Assembly (NCBI RefSeq): GCF_006874625.1
Contig: NZ_CP030034.1
Location: 2,604,001 to 2,668,000 of the forward strand
Source of the DNA: Bdellovibrio sp. NC01
GTDB taxonomy: Bacteria; Bdellovibrionota; Bdellovibrionia; Bdellovibrionales; Bdellovibrionaceae
Length of the DNA: 64,000 nucleotides
Direction of reading: 5' to 3'
The position numbers and the translations under genes were made by a program. Within the stretch, counting starts at the first letter, position 1. The number at the start of each line of letters is the position of its first letter. Shown here one piece after another: positions 33,756-41,143 of this stretch. The notes beneath the pieces were generated by a model that was given only the letters and a program-made list of their open reading frames with translations, was not told where the DNA came from and searched no databases.

Positions 33756-34145
33756 ATGTCGACGCAGAAAAGTGTATTTCCAGAGTTCCAAATCACAGCC
33801 AAAGTTGTGTACGTTCCTTCAGAATCAAGACCCGAACAGTCTTATCATTTTTTTGCTTATAAAATCGCGATCACTAATTTAGGAAGCTCCCCTGCACAAT
33901 TGATGAGCCGTCACTGGGTCATCACGGATGCCTTCGGAACAAAAGAAGAAGTGCGCGGTCCTGGCGTCATCGGCATTCAACCTAAAATCCAACCTGGTCA
34001 AACTTTCGAATACGACTCTGCCTGCCCACTTCACACAAACACTGGCAGCATGAAGGGTCGCTATTTCATGACCGCTGAAAACGGCGAAAGTTTTACAGTG
34101 GAAATCCCTGAATTCTATTTAATCGCCCCTATGGCGATTCACTAA
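33756..34145 (+). CDS. apaG: ApaG protein
   Basis: This 129-residue protein matches ApaG (DUF525), a fibronectin-III-like fold found alone or with ApaH. The family segments are ITNLGSSPAQLMSRHWVITD, EVRGPGVIGIQPKIQPG and the last part with GSMKGRYFMTAENGESFTVEIP. Its cellular role (once linked to cobalt and magnesium resistance) remains unsettled. I start at ATG 33756; the longer in-frame stretch overlaps the previous gene and is not expected to be translated. No strong ribosome site is visible, so translation may couple to the upstream gene. Confidence 0.92.
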   Translation: MSTQKSVFPEFQITAKVVYVPSESRPEQSYHFFAYKIAITNLGSSPAQLMSRHWVITDAFGTKEEVRGPGVIGIQPKIQPGQTFEYDSACPLHTNTGSMKGRYFMTAENGESFTVEIPEFYLIAPMAIH

Positions 34146-34158
34146 CCGGCGGCAGCCG

Positions 34159-34213
34159 GCAGTGCTGGAGCGACGGCAGTCGCGCAAGCTGGAGCAGCGC
34201 TCCGCAGCACTGC
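34159..34213 (+). repeat. Intergenic repeat able to form a three-way cloverleaf
   Basis: Outer arms GCAGTGCTG (34159-34167) and CAGCACTGC (34205-34213) are perfect complements. Inside lie two further hairpins: GCGAC-GGCA-GTCGC (34170-34183) and GGAGC-AGC-GCTCC (34191-34203). A second, degenerate copy is at 26955. It has no coding capacity and resembles REP-type palindromes or small nonautonomous elements. Confidence 0.65.
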
Positions 34214-34298
34214 AGCCGAGGTCTAGTTTTTCGACAACTCCCCTGGCTTTTCGCTCCAGCTGTGATATTTCCTTCGCCGACTTCGGTGGAGGACTACA

Positions 34299-34628
34299 AT
34301 GGTTTGGTTCAAAAACTTAAGAGAACTTCTTGGAACTCGCGTGCAGGAGCCTGCGAAAGACATGTGCCTGTGCATGGTCGTTTCTGAACAAGAAGGTGCG
34401 GAAATCTGGATTAACGGAGAACGCACGAATTACGTCACACCGAAATTAGTCGCCATTCCCAAAGATGAAAGTGTTAATGTGGAAGTTCGCTTAGTCGGTC
34501 ACCTTGATCACAAAGCGGTCGTGCGCAGTGCTCACAATTTAACTTATTATTATTGCAACCTAGAGCGCATTCCCCTGAAACTAATCCCCGGGGGACTTTA
34601 TGAAAAGCAAACAGCTGCCTATCTTTAA
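34299..34628 (+). CDS. Small PEGA-like domain protein
   Basis: The 109-residue protein has no signal peptide. Its centre, AEIWINGERTNYVTPKLVAI followed by PKDESVNVEVRLVGH, matches the PEGA pattern: a beta-sandwich strand pair with NG at a turn, then tP at the next strand, usually found on surface proteins. Here it stands alone in a small cytosolic protein. Ribosome site GGAGG. It overlaps the following acetyltransferase start by 29 bases, indicating translational coupling. Confidence 0.65.
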   Translation: MVWFKNLRELLGTRVQEPAKDMCLCMVVSEQEGAEIWINGERTNYVTPKLVAIPKDESVNVEVRLVGHLDHKAVVRSAHNLTYYYCNLERIPLKLIPGGLYEKQTAAYL

Positions 34629-35205
34629 AAAAACCGAGCGTCTGATTTTACGTCCGCTTGAGTTGTACGATTATGAAAATTGGGCGCAGGCTTATTCATC
34701 AATGCGCCCTCCGCAAAATGAATGGGATGAAACCAACTGGGTTGATTCCGAACTGACTTTAAAAAAATTCAAAGAACTTTTGAAAAAACAAAATCTTCTG
34801 CGTGCCCAAGATAAGTTTTATGAATTCGGTATCTTCAGAAAAGACGATGGCATGTACATCGGAATGGTGACTCTGATGGATATTTCGCGCGCGATTTTTC
34901 AAAATGCCTATTTAGGTTATCGCATCTTCAATAATCACTGGAATAACGGTTACGCAAGCGAAGCCTGCGAAGCTGCGATTCATATTGCCTTTAAAGATTT
35001 AAAACTTCATCGCATCGAAGCGGGAATTTCTCCGCAAAATAAAGCTTCGATTCGTGTCGCGAAAAACATAAAACTCCGCAAGGAAAGCTTGAGTCCTCGC
35101 CGTTTGTACGTTCATGGGAAATGGCAAGACATGGTTCTGTACGTTGCAACTTGCGAAGAATTTGGATTTAAGTTTAGACAGCCAAATAAATTAACTGCGC
35201 GATAA
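34600..35205 (+). CDS. GNAT-family N-acetyltransferase, RimJ/RimL type
   Basis: This 201-residue enzyme belongs to the GNAT fold, Acetyltransf_3 subgroup. It opens with TERLILRPLELYDYENW, has the central FGIFRKDDGMYIGMVTLMDI strand pair, YLGYRIFNNHWNNGYASEAC in the acetyl-CoA loop region and LHRIEAGISPQNKASIRVAK as the final conserved motif, as in RimJ/RimL and related acyltransferases. The substrate could be a protein N-terminus or a small amine. It starts within the PEGA-like gene with a GGGGGA site and ends in a terminator. Confidence 0.88.
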   Translation: MKSKQLPIFKKTERLILRPLELYDYENWAQAYSSMRPPQNEWDETNWVDSELTLKKFKELLKKQNLLRAQDKFYEFGIFRKDDGMYIGMVTLMDISRAIFQNAYLGYRIFNNHWNNGYASEACEAAIHIAFKDLKLHRIEAGISPQNKASIRVAKNIKLRKESLSPRRLYVHGKWQDMVLYVATCEEFGFKFRQPNKLTAR

Positions 35206-35228
35206 CAGCGCTTTTCGGCGCAGTTTTT
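35193..35228 (+). terminator. Intrinsic terminator overlapping GNAT stop codon
   Basis: AACTGCGC (35193-35200) pairs with GCGCAGTT (35218-35225), with a 17-base loop containing an extra GCGC, followed by Ts. The left arm lies in the last codons of the gene. Confidence 0.7.
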
Positions 35229-35322
35229 GAACCATGACAAGTTCATGAAACTTCTCTGGAGCCTCGTGGCTCTTCCTCTCACAATAGGAGCTAAGGCTGT
35301 CACCATTTAAAAGGAGGATCCT

Positions 35323-35619
35323 ATGGCAGAACCATCAAGAGAATTTGTGAATGACATTAAGTCTACTGGTAAACAAGCCCTCGACACAGGCAAAAGCATC
35401 TACAACGATGCAAAGTCTGAAATCAAATCTAAAGCTGAAGACATGCAATCAGATATGAGAAGCATGTGGGCAGATCGTTACGATCAAATCAAAAGCAGAG
35501 CGAAAGACGCTTACTCTACTTCTGAAGACTTCGTAAAAGATCACCCTGTAGCAACTGTGCTTGGCGCTTGCGCTATCGGCTTCGTTGCGGGTCTTCTTGC
35601 TCGTCGCTCTCGCGATTAA
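35323..35619 (+). CDS. DUF883 / ElaB-YqjD-like tail-anchored protein
   Basis: This 98-residue protein has a long amphipathic helix (about 5-75) with regular Lys/Asp/Ser and a C-terminal membrane helix VATVLGACAIGFVAGLLARR. That is the layout of the DUF883 family, which in E. coli (YqjD, ElaB) is anchored to the inner membrane and binds ribosomes in stationary phase or stress. The start lies behind an AAGGAGG site. A terminator separates it from the two-helix membrane protein at 35695. The pair probably serves stress or envelope maintenance. Confidence 0.85.
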   Translation: MAEPSREFVNDIKSTGKQALDTGKSIYNDAKSEIKSKAEDMQSDMRSMWADRYDQIKSRAKDAYSTSEDFVKDHPVATVLGACAIGFVAGLLARRSRD

Positions 35620-35625
35620 TTTATT

Positions 35626-35658
35626 AAAGAGCGAAGGTGCTGCCTTCGCTCTTTCTTT
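35626..35658 (+). terminator. Intrinsic terminator
   Basis: AAAGAGCGAAGG (35626-35637) pairs with CCTTCGCTCTTT (35643-35654), a perfect 12-bp stem with a TGCTG loop, followed by a T-rich tract. Confidence 0.92.
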
Positions 35659-35694
35659 TAACTCCAGAAAATTTCTAACACTGAGGTACGTGAT

Positions 35695-36240
35695 ATGATG
35701 AAGTGGCTTTCTCTTGCACTGAGTTTCTTATTCGGCTCAAAACCATCAAACGATTTAAACATCAAAGCAATTGCCCTTGAGGTTTTAGATGAAGTGGCTT
35801 CGCGCAGTCGCAAACCCATCGCTCTTATTCTCCTGGGATTCGCTTCGATCATCTTCACTTGCGGTGGACTTTTATTAAGTCTGATCAGCGCTACTCATCA
35901 ATACGATACTGTCGGCTATTTCAATCCCGGCGCCCAGTTTTGGTCGGGAATTATTTTAGCGGCCGTTTGTATCGCCGGTTACATGTACATGTTCATGCAT
36001 GCATGGCCCGGAGTAAAAGCGCAAAAAGCTAAGAAGGAAGAAAAAGAAAAAGCCGAACAACAAAAACACTCGGGCGCTCCCGGATTGGACGAAGCTTTAT
36101 CTTTATTCATTATGGATCACATCGATGCACGCAAAGAACGACGTCATCGTCGTCAAGCTCGCCACAGAGAAGATATGATGGGACCAGTGAAACCGACAGA
36201 GCGTGGCGATCAGCCAGTTCCGCCTACGGGTTTCGCATAA
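35695..36240 (+). CDS. Two-helix inner-membrane protein of unknown function
   Basis: The 181-residue product has a short hydrophobic N-terminus, two membrane helices (about 41-65 and 80-101) and a long basic cytosolic tail rich in Lys, Glu, Arg and His (ARKERRHRRQARHRED). This resembles the actin-like or DUF1469/YqjE companions of YqjD, but the sequence is too divergent to be sure. Start: ATG at 35695, with another ATG at 35698; a GAGG site serves either. The 3' end overlaps the converging pdxH by 17 bases. Confidence 0.6.
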   Translation: MMKWLSLALSFLFGSKPSNDLNIKAIALEVLDEVASRSRKPIALILLGFASIIFTCGGLLLSLISATHQYDTVGYFNPGAQFWSGIILAAVCIAGYMYMFMHAWPGVKAQKAKKEEKEKAEQQKHSGAPGLDEALSLFIMDHIDARKERRHRRQARHREDMMGPVKPTERGDQPVPPTGFA

Positions 36241-36811
36241 GAGTCTTCCAACCAGAAGACGTTTTTTGATAGATGTATCTTTCATGAAGACGGCCTGTGA
36301 GACCGAACCAGAATTCAATTTCTGTCGGGATCACTCGCCATCCGCCCCAATGCGGAGGACGTGGAACCTCTTGCCCATCGAATTGTTTTTCATACTCTTG
36401 AACACGTAATGCTAAGTGATCGTAGTGTTTCAACTCTTCACTTTGATTTGAAGCCCAGGCTCCAATTTGACTAAGACGTGCGCGAGTTCTGAAATATTTA
36501 TCGCTTTCAGCTGCAGAGATCTTTTCGGCTTTACCAGTGATACGAATTTGCTGCCACAGAACGGGCCAATGGAAATTCAAACAGACGTTTGGATTTACTG
36601 AGATGTCATGTCCTTTATGACTGTTGTAGTTGCCATAAAAAACAAAACCCCCAGCCGATAGTTCTTTAAAATAAACTATGCGTGCTGAGGGCACGCCCTT
36701 TTCATCCACTGTTGCCAACGTCATTGCGTTGGCTTCAGGGACATTTTTCTCTCCGGCTTCATTAAGAAGTCGCTCGAAGTGAAGAAAAGGGTCTTGGCTT
36801 AAATCAAGCAT
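36224..36811 (-). CDS. pdxH: Pyridoxamine 5'-phosphate oxidase
   Basis: This 195-residue FMN enzyme oxidises pyridoxamine or pyridoxine phosphate to pyridoxal phosphate in vitamin B6 synthesis and salvage. Signatures are ATVDEKGVPSARIVYFKEL, FYGNYNSHKGHDI, RITGKAEKIS and RARLSQIGAWASNQS, and a C-terminal PTEIEFWFGLTGRLHERYIY segment that holds the substrate-binding residues. The end is KTLMRNP rather than the common RLNP, a small deviation. It lies 6 bases after the FKBP-type gene stop on the same strand, so the two may share a transcript. Confidence 0.95.
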   Translation of the reverse strand: MLDLSQDPFLHFERLLNEAGEKNVPEANAMTLATVDEKGVPSARIVYFKELSAGGFVFYGNYNSHKGHDISVNPNVCLNFHWPVLWQQIRITGKAEKISAAESDKYFRTRARLSQIGAWASNQSEELKHYDHLALRVQEYEKQFDGQEVPRPPHWGGWRVIPTEIEFWFGLTGRLHERYIYQKTSSGWKTLMRNP

Positions 36812-36817
36812 CAGAAA

Positions 36818-37510
36818 TTACTTCTTAGCTTTTTTGTCAGCTTTTACGATATCCATCAATTCAACTTCGAAAACCAAAACTGAATTTGGTGGGATACCTG
36901 GGCGACCTGATGGGCCGTAAGCAAGTTCAGGTGGGATGAAAAGTTTAGCTTTGCCGCCAACTTTCATCAATTGAAGAGCTTCAGTCCAACCTGGGATTAC
37001 GCCACCAACTGGGAATTCAGCTGGTTGACCACGGTCGTAAGAAGAATCGAATTGTTCGCCATTAGTCAAAGTACCTTTGTAGTGTACTTTTACTACGTCT
37101 TCTTTCTTAGGAGTTGCGCCAGTGCCTTCTTTTTCAACGATGTATTGAAGACCAGAAGCAGTTGTTTTCACGCCCGCAGCTGTTTTATTTTTTTCCAAGA
37201 ACTCTTTACCAGCTTTTGCATTTGAATCAGCTTGTTCTTGTTGTTTTTTCATCGCCATTTCTTGAAGCTTCATCATAGCTGCTTGCATGTCTTCTTTAGA
37301 CATTTCATTTTTACCAGCTGAAGCATCTTTCAACGCTTGTGACAAAGCGTCTGCATCGAACTCGATGTTTTGTTGTTTCAAGTTACCACCGATTTGCTGG
37401 CCAATTGCATAGCTCGCTTTTTTAATATCGTTGTCCAACTTTACTTTTCTGTTACAAGCAGTTGTGAATGCCATTGCAAGTACAAGGCTTCCCAATACCA
37501 ACTTATTCAT
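36818..37510 (-). CDS. FKBP-type peptidyl-prolyl isomerase lipoprotein
   Basis: This 230-residue periplasmic isomerase has a lipobox (FTTACN, Cys about 19), an N-terminal helical dimerisation domain of FkpA/Mip type (about 28-110), and a C-terminal FKBP domain with VVKVHYKGTLTNGEQFDSSY, GGVIPGWTEALQLMKVGGK and PPELAYGPSGRPGIPPNSVL. It assists folding of exported proteins. I start at ATG 37510 behind GAGGAG, because the signal begins there; upstream in-frame codons are untranslated. pdxH follows 6 bases after its stop. Confidence 0.93.
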   Translation of the reverse strand: MNKLVLGSLVLAMAFTTACNRKVKLDNDIKKASYAIGQQIGGNLKQQNIEFDADALSQALKDASAGKNEMSKEDMQAAMMKLQEMAMKKQQEQADSNAKAGKEFLEKNKTAAGVKTTASGLQYIVEKEGTGATPKKEDVVKVHYKGTLTNGEQFDSSYDRGQPAEFPVGGVIPGWTEALQLMKVGGKAKLFIPPELAYGPSGRPGIPPNSVLVFEVELMDIVKADKKAKK

Positions 37511-37623
37511 TGCTGTCTCCTCATTAAGGTTGTTATTTTCACAGACCACTCATCTTGCGATGATTTCTTGAATTTTCAAATAGATGATGCGCTCCGACAT
37601 CAAATGTTAAGACCTTCGCGCCT

Positions 37624-38031
37624 TTATTTTGCAGAGTCTTTGGCCGCGAATTCCACAGCAAAATCTTCGAGCATCGCCAAACGCAAAGCCTTAAAATCTA
37701 AAGGCTTCGTGAAAAAGCGCAAAGCCCCTTTTTCCGCTGAGTTCTTACGCAAAAAGGGAGTATCAAAAGCGGTGCAGATATACACCTTAACTTGCGGAAA
37801 TCTTTTTTGAATCACTTTAAGAAGCGCAATGCCGTCCATTTCGGGCATGCTCAGATCGGAAACGACTAGAACTCGCGAACACTCGCCGCGATTTTCAAGG
37901 TAGGTCAAACATTCTTGCGCATTGGCCGCCGTCGCAATAGTCACCCCATCCGCGGACGTCTCGCCTTCAAATTTTACTTTCGCAAGCTGGAGCGTATCCA
38001 ACTCGTCATCCACGAACAACACTTCAATCAT
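37624..38031 (-). CDS. Single-domain response regulator
   Basis: This 135-residue receiver domain lacks an output domain, like CheY. Acidic residues open strand 1 (FVDDE), the phosphorylated Asp lies in VVSDLSMPEMDG, Thr in YICTAFD and Lys in FFTKPLDF, so it is likely active. No cognate kinase lies nearby. It may act by protein contact or on flagellar or predation machinery. I start at ATG 38031, the first ATG; the TTG two codons earlier is less likely. It sits alone between the FKBP and the small exported gene. Confidence 0.9.
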   Translation of the reverse strand: MIEVLFVDDELDTLQLAKVKFEGETSADGVTIATAANAQECLTYLENRGECSRVLVVSDLSMPEMDGIALLKVIQKRFPQVKVYICTAFDTPFLRKNSAEKGALRFFTKPLDFKALRLAMLEDFAVEFAAKDSAK

Positions 38032-38083
38032 GTGCAACCTATTGATGTGTTCATGCTCTCAGCTTCGATTTTGGAGCGCAAGG

Positions 38084-38115
38084 AATAAAAAAAGGGAGAG
38101 TCGAAACTCTCCCTT
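38084..38115 (-). terminator. Intrinsic terminator
   Basis: AAGGGAGAGT (38092-38101) and ACTCTCCCTT (38106-38115) pair perfectly with a four-base loop; the minus strand continues into a T-run. It ends the small exported gene at 38127. Confidence 0.88.
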
Positions 38116-38126
38116 GCTGCCGTCCA

Positions 38127-38492
38127 CTAGTAGTTCAAGATATCTTGAGCCAATTTCTCGTCCGAAGACGTGTTTGACGGATCCATTTGGCGAAGAACTT
38201 CAAGTGCGCGTGTCAATTTCACGCCTTTTTGTTCGCCACCCGTTGCCAAGTACAAAGCCGCGTCGTCTTTTGATTCAACGATGATTTCTTTGTAGTAACA
38301 GCCAGGACCATCTGCGCACATGCTTGCAGACGTCAAAAGAAGAGAACCAGAATACGCGCTCAAGATTGAAGCGACATCATTGGCGTCTGAACGACCGCAA
38401 TTGTAGCAACCGCCACCATGGTAGTGACCTGGATGAGCCACTGCCGCGATACCTGCCAATAAAATAGATGCTGAAAGAACAAGTGATTTCAT
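38127..38492 (-). CDS. Small exported Cys/His-containing protein
   Basis: This 121-residue protein has a signal peptide (ending AAVAHP) and then HPGHYHGGGCYNCGRSD, a His- and Cys-rich start that could bind a metal. Another CADGPGCYY pair follows. The rest is helical, with DPSNTSSDEKLAQDILNY at the end. No family is recognised. It lies 18 bases after the DUF4105-type gene on the same strand, so the two probably form an operon of periplasmic proteins. Confidence 0.6.
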   Translation of the reverse strand: MKSLVLSASILLAGIAAVAHPGHYHGGGCYNCGRSDANDVASILSAYSGSLLLTSASMCADGPGCYYKEIIVESKDDAALYLATGGEQKGVKLTRALEVLRQMDPSNTSSDEKLAQDILNY

Positions 38493-38510
38493 GTGTTTTC
38501 CTTTCGGGGG

Positions 38511-40484
38511 TTAGTTTCCTTTTAATAGTTTCTTTAACAATTCAATATTGGTCTTAATCAAATCGGCCTCTTGCAAAAGAACGTCTGACGTTAATTCCTT
38601 CGTCAGTTTCTGCGTTTCTTTTGCCGTTTCAGAGGCGTGTTGCGCTTTCGCATCAATACCCGCTTGGGCTTGAGCAAGCTCTGCTTTATCCGGCAATCCA
38701 TAACCTAAGTCTTTCGGCAAAAACGATGAGGCTTTCGCAAAAAGCTGTGACAACTCTAAGTAATTATCGACGATCGTTCCCTCAGCAGAGTTCGAACGCT
38801 TTTCACCCTTGTTAGCGGCATTGATTTCTTCCATCAAAGCGCTTTGCAAATCACTCAGCATCGCCGATTGCAAACGGCGTTCAGCTGCAAGCTCTAACAA
38901 ATACAAGGCGGCAACCGCTTTCAAACGATCGGGCGTTTCAGGCTGAATACTGCGAATGACAAACGATCTTCGCGAGGCTGAAAGCTTGAAATACTCCTCG
39001 AAGTTTTGTGCTGGCATCTTCGGCAAAGCTTTTTTAGCGACCGCAAAACTCGTATTATAACGCTCTTTAAAAGAGTCGAAATAATAGCCCCACTGAATCG
39101 CGCGTTGATGATCTTTCAACACACTTTCGTCAGCTAATTTCTTTTTAATCAAAAGATCATACAAGGAAATCGGCGTCTTAATTTCCGAGAACATGATGTC
39201 TGGCAATAACAATGAGGACTGCAAAAGATTAAATGCTTCCGTCGCGCAGTTATTCGATACGAAGTAGTATTTGCCCTCGTAAGACCAGTGCACTTCCACC
39301 GAGCGAGTCAGGACATTCGTGATTTGTTCACGCGAAAGTTTTAGCGGCAAACTTCTTAACGCGCGGAATTCGCCTTTAGTGTATTCATCAATAACCTGAT
39401 TCATTGGCAGAATGAATAACCGCGAAGGGTATTTACCACTCAGCCCCGCCCACGTGCTGATCGACATCGAATCGACGAAGGCGCGGAAGCTTAACACCAA
39501 ATGACTTTCGATATCGCGCAGACACTCAGGGCCCACTTCTTTACGTTGCGGCGAGCACACCACAAGACGAATCATTGCGTGCCCCCAACCACTCATCATC
39601 GCTTCGCCTTTTTCTGCAAAAAGATAATGAACTTGGTAAACGCGTGCTGGATCAATATTCAGCATTTGCGCCATTTTATAAGAGCTATTGGGAACGACAT
39701 ATCCTAATTGCTGATCACACGTCACATCCGCAAACGGAACGTGTTTAAAGTGCGAAGACAAGAAACGATACATCCCAGGACGACGACATTTGTATTGTGA
39801 ATCAAGAAGGAAGTACTCCATGTTCACTGCTAAATATTCTTTAGGATCTGTCAGTTCGTAAGCGTCTGGTGTGCGACCGGAAAAGCCGTTATCAGACATC
39901 CCCATCCATCCTGCGATCTGCAAGAAGTATGGATTACCTGACAGTGACGTATGCATTTTTTCGTAAGACTGACACTCTGCCGGGCGCATTCTGGTGCGGT
40001 CATCTTTACTTTGTTCAAACGTGCGATCGCACTCTGAAATCCACTTCCACTCTTCTGCGGAGTGAACATTCACGTAATCGTACAAGTGAGTTGTTTCGTG
40101 CAATACAGTTGCAAGAGCTTCTTGATACGCGGTTTTATGAGTGCGCCCTGTCTTTGCAGAATTTTCGGAGCCTGCGATGAGTGCAGGTAAAATACTTGGC
40201 GCTAATGTGATGCTGCGATTGCGACCTGATGAAACACCAATAGCGCGACCATCCCCGCCTTTGATGTTTTCAACTTTCACTGTGACTTCTTGCAGGGCTT
40301 GCTTCAAAGTCGCGGGCAATAGGCTATCCGCTTTGAGTAGAAGAGTTTTGACGGCCTGACGTTCGGTTGCAGGCATTGAAGTCGCTAATTTATACTCCAA
40401 AGCATGGGCCGGCGTCGTTGCCATAAGGGCAAGCGCTAGAACCCAGTTTTTGCTTTGCATAGCTAAAGCTTGAATCTTCAACAT
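38511..40484 (-). CDS. DUF4105 domain protein with N-terminal HExxH motif
   Basis: This 657-residue exported protein has a signal peptide (ending PAHA) and two recognisable regions. Residues 129-133 are HETTH in VLHETTHLYDYVN, the zinc motif of gluzincin-type metalloproteases, on a helix preceded by SITLAPSILP. The middle (about 275-430) matches DUF4105: GWGHAMIRLVV, MNQVIDEYTKGEFRALRSLP and YYFVSNNCATEAFNLL, the His/Cys pair expected of an NlpC/P60-like or Lnb-like fold. The C-terminus is a long helical region. It may act on the peptidoglycan or lipoproteins. Start is ATG 40484 or the ATG at 40460, which gives the neater signal peptide. Confidence 0.7.
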   Translation of the reverse strand: MLKIQALAMQSKNWVLALALMATTPAHALEYKLATSMPATERQAVKTLLLKADSLLPATLKQALQEVTVKVENIKGGDGRAIGVSSGRNRSITLAPSILPALIAGSENSAKTGRTHKTAYQEALATVLHETTHLYDYVNVHSAEEWKWISECDRTFEQSKDDRTRMRPAECQSYEKMHTSLSGNPYFLQIAGWMGMSDNGFSGRTPDAYELTDPKEYLAVNMEYFLLDSQYKCRRPGMYRFLSSHFKHVPFADVTCDQQLGYVVPNSSYKMAQMLNIDPARVYQVHYLFAEKGEAMMSGWGHAMIRLVVCSPQRKEVGPECLRDIESHLVLSFRAFVDSMSISTWAGLSGKYPSRLFILPMNQVIDEYTKGEFRALRSLPLKLSREQITNVLTRSVEVHWSYEGKYYFVSNNCATEAFNLLQSSLLLPDIMFSEIKTPISLYDLLIKKKLADESVLKDHQRAIQWGYYFDSFKERYNTSFAVAKKALPKMPAQNFEEYFKLSASRRSFVIRSIQPETPDRLKAVAALYLLELAAERRLQSAMLSDLQSALMEEINAANKGEKRSNSAEGTIVDNYLELSQLFAKASSFLPKDLGYGLPDKAELAQAQAGIDAKAQHASETAKETQKLTKELTSDVLLQEADLIKTNIELLKKLLKGN

Positions 40485-40674
40485 GCAAGGTCACAGGCAA
40501 GATTTTGGCCAAAGCAAAACCGTCTCAAAATGAAACCTATTGCATTACAGTCCCAGAGGCAGAGTTAGAAGTCTGACACCTGCCAATTCACGCTGTTCCA
40601 ATAGTGGAAAAGACTCCATAAACGACTACTGCAAGGCGCCAATTTTTCCGAAAAGAACCCTAAGGAGCCACTCT

Positions 40675-41091
40675 ATGTTGACCATCATTTTGACCGTCGT
40701 TCTTGGGAGTTCTGCGCATGCCGGAGACACGCCTGCTGCAAAACCGAAATCACAGTACAACGCCAATCTTTATGAGCAAGAAGAGAAAAACACGGACAAG
40801 TCCTTCAGTGCCAAGGTGCGTATCGTGCGCGATATTTCTGATGATATCGAGGTGATGTTCGAGGGCGATTCCGTGAAAGGCATTTATTCTTTATCACGCA
40901 ATCGTTCAAACTTTGCTGCAATGCTCAAAGCTTTGGAAGCCAGCAAAAAAGCAGATGGTGGCGCTGTCACTGTCACTGCCGACGAAGATAAAAACATTAA
41001 GACCGTTGAGGCCGCAAAGAACACCGGTCGCACCTTTGTTCCACCCACAGATCCAAATAAAAAATGGGACTTCGGTAAGTTAGCTGAATAG
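40675..41091 (+). CDS. Small exported protein
   Basis: The 138-residue product has a short signal peptide (ending SAHAGD) behind an AAGGAG site at 40662. The mature part is polar, with a central beta segment SAKVRIVRDISDDIEVMFEG and a C-terminal KNTGRTFVPPTDPNKKWDFG. No family is recognised. I begin at ATG 40675; in-frame upstream sequence lacks a ribosome site. It stands divergently from the DUF4105 gene and precedes the LtaS-like gene by 52 bases. Confidence 0.6.
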   Translation: MLTIILTVVLGSSAHAGDTPAAKPKSQYNANLYEQEEKNTDKSFSAKVRIVRDISDDIEVMFEGDSVKGIYSLSRNRSNFAAMLKALEASKKADGGAVTVTADEDKNIKTVEAAKNTGRTFVPPTDPNKKWDFGKLAE

Positions 41092-41143
41092 ATCCTTTTT
41101 AAAGTTGCGTAAGAGCCAGCAAAGTGAGATTTTCGCTGTCTAG

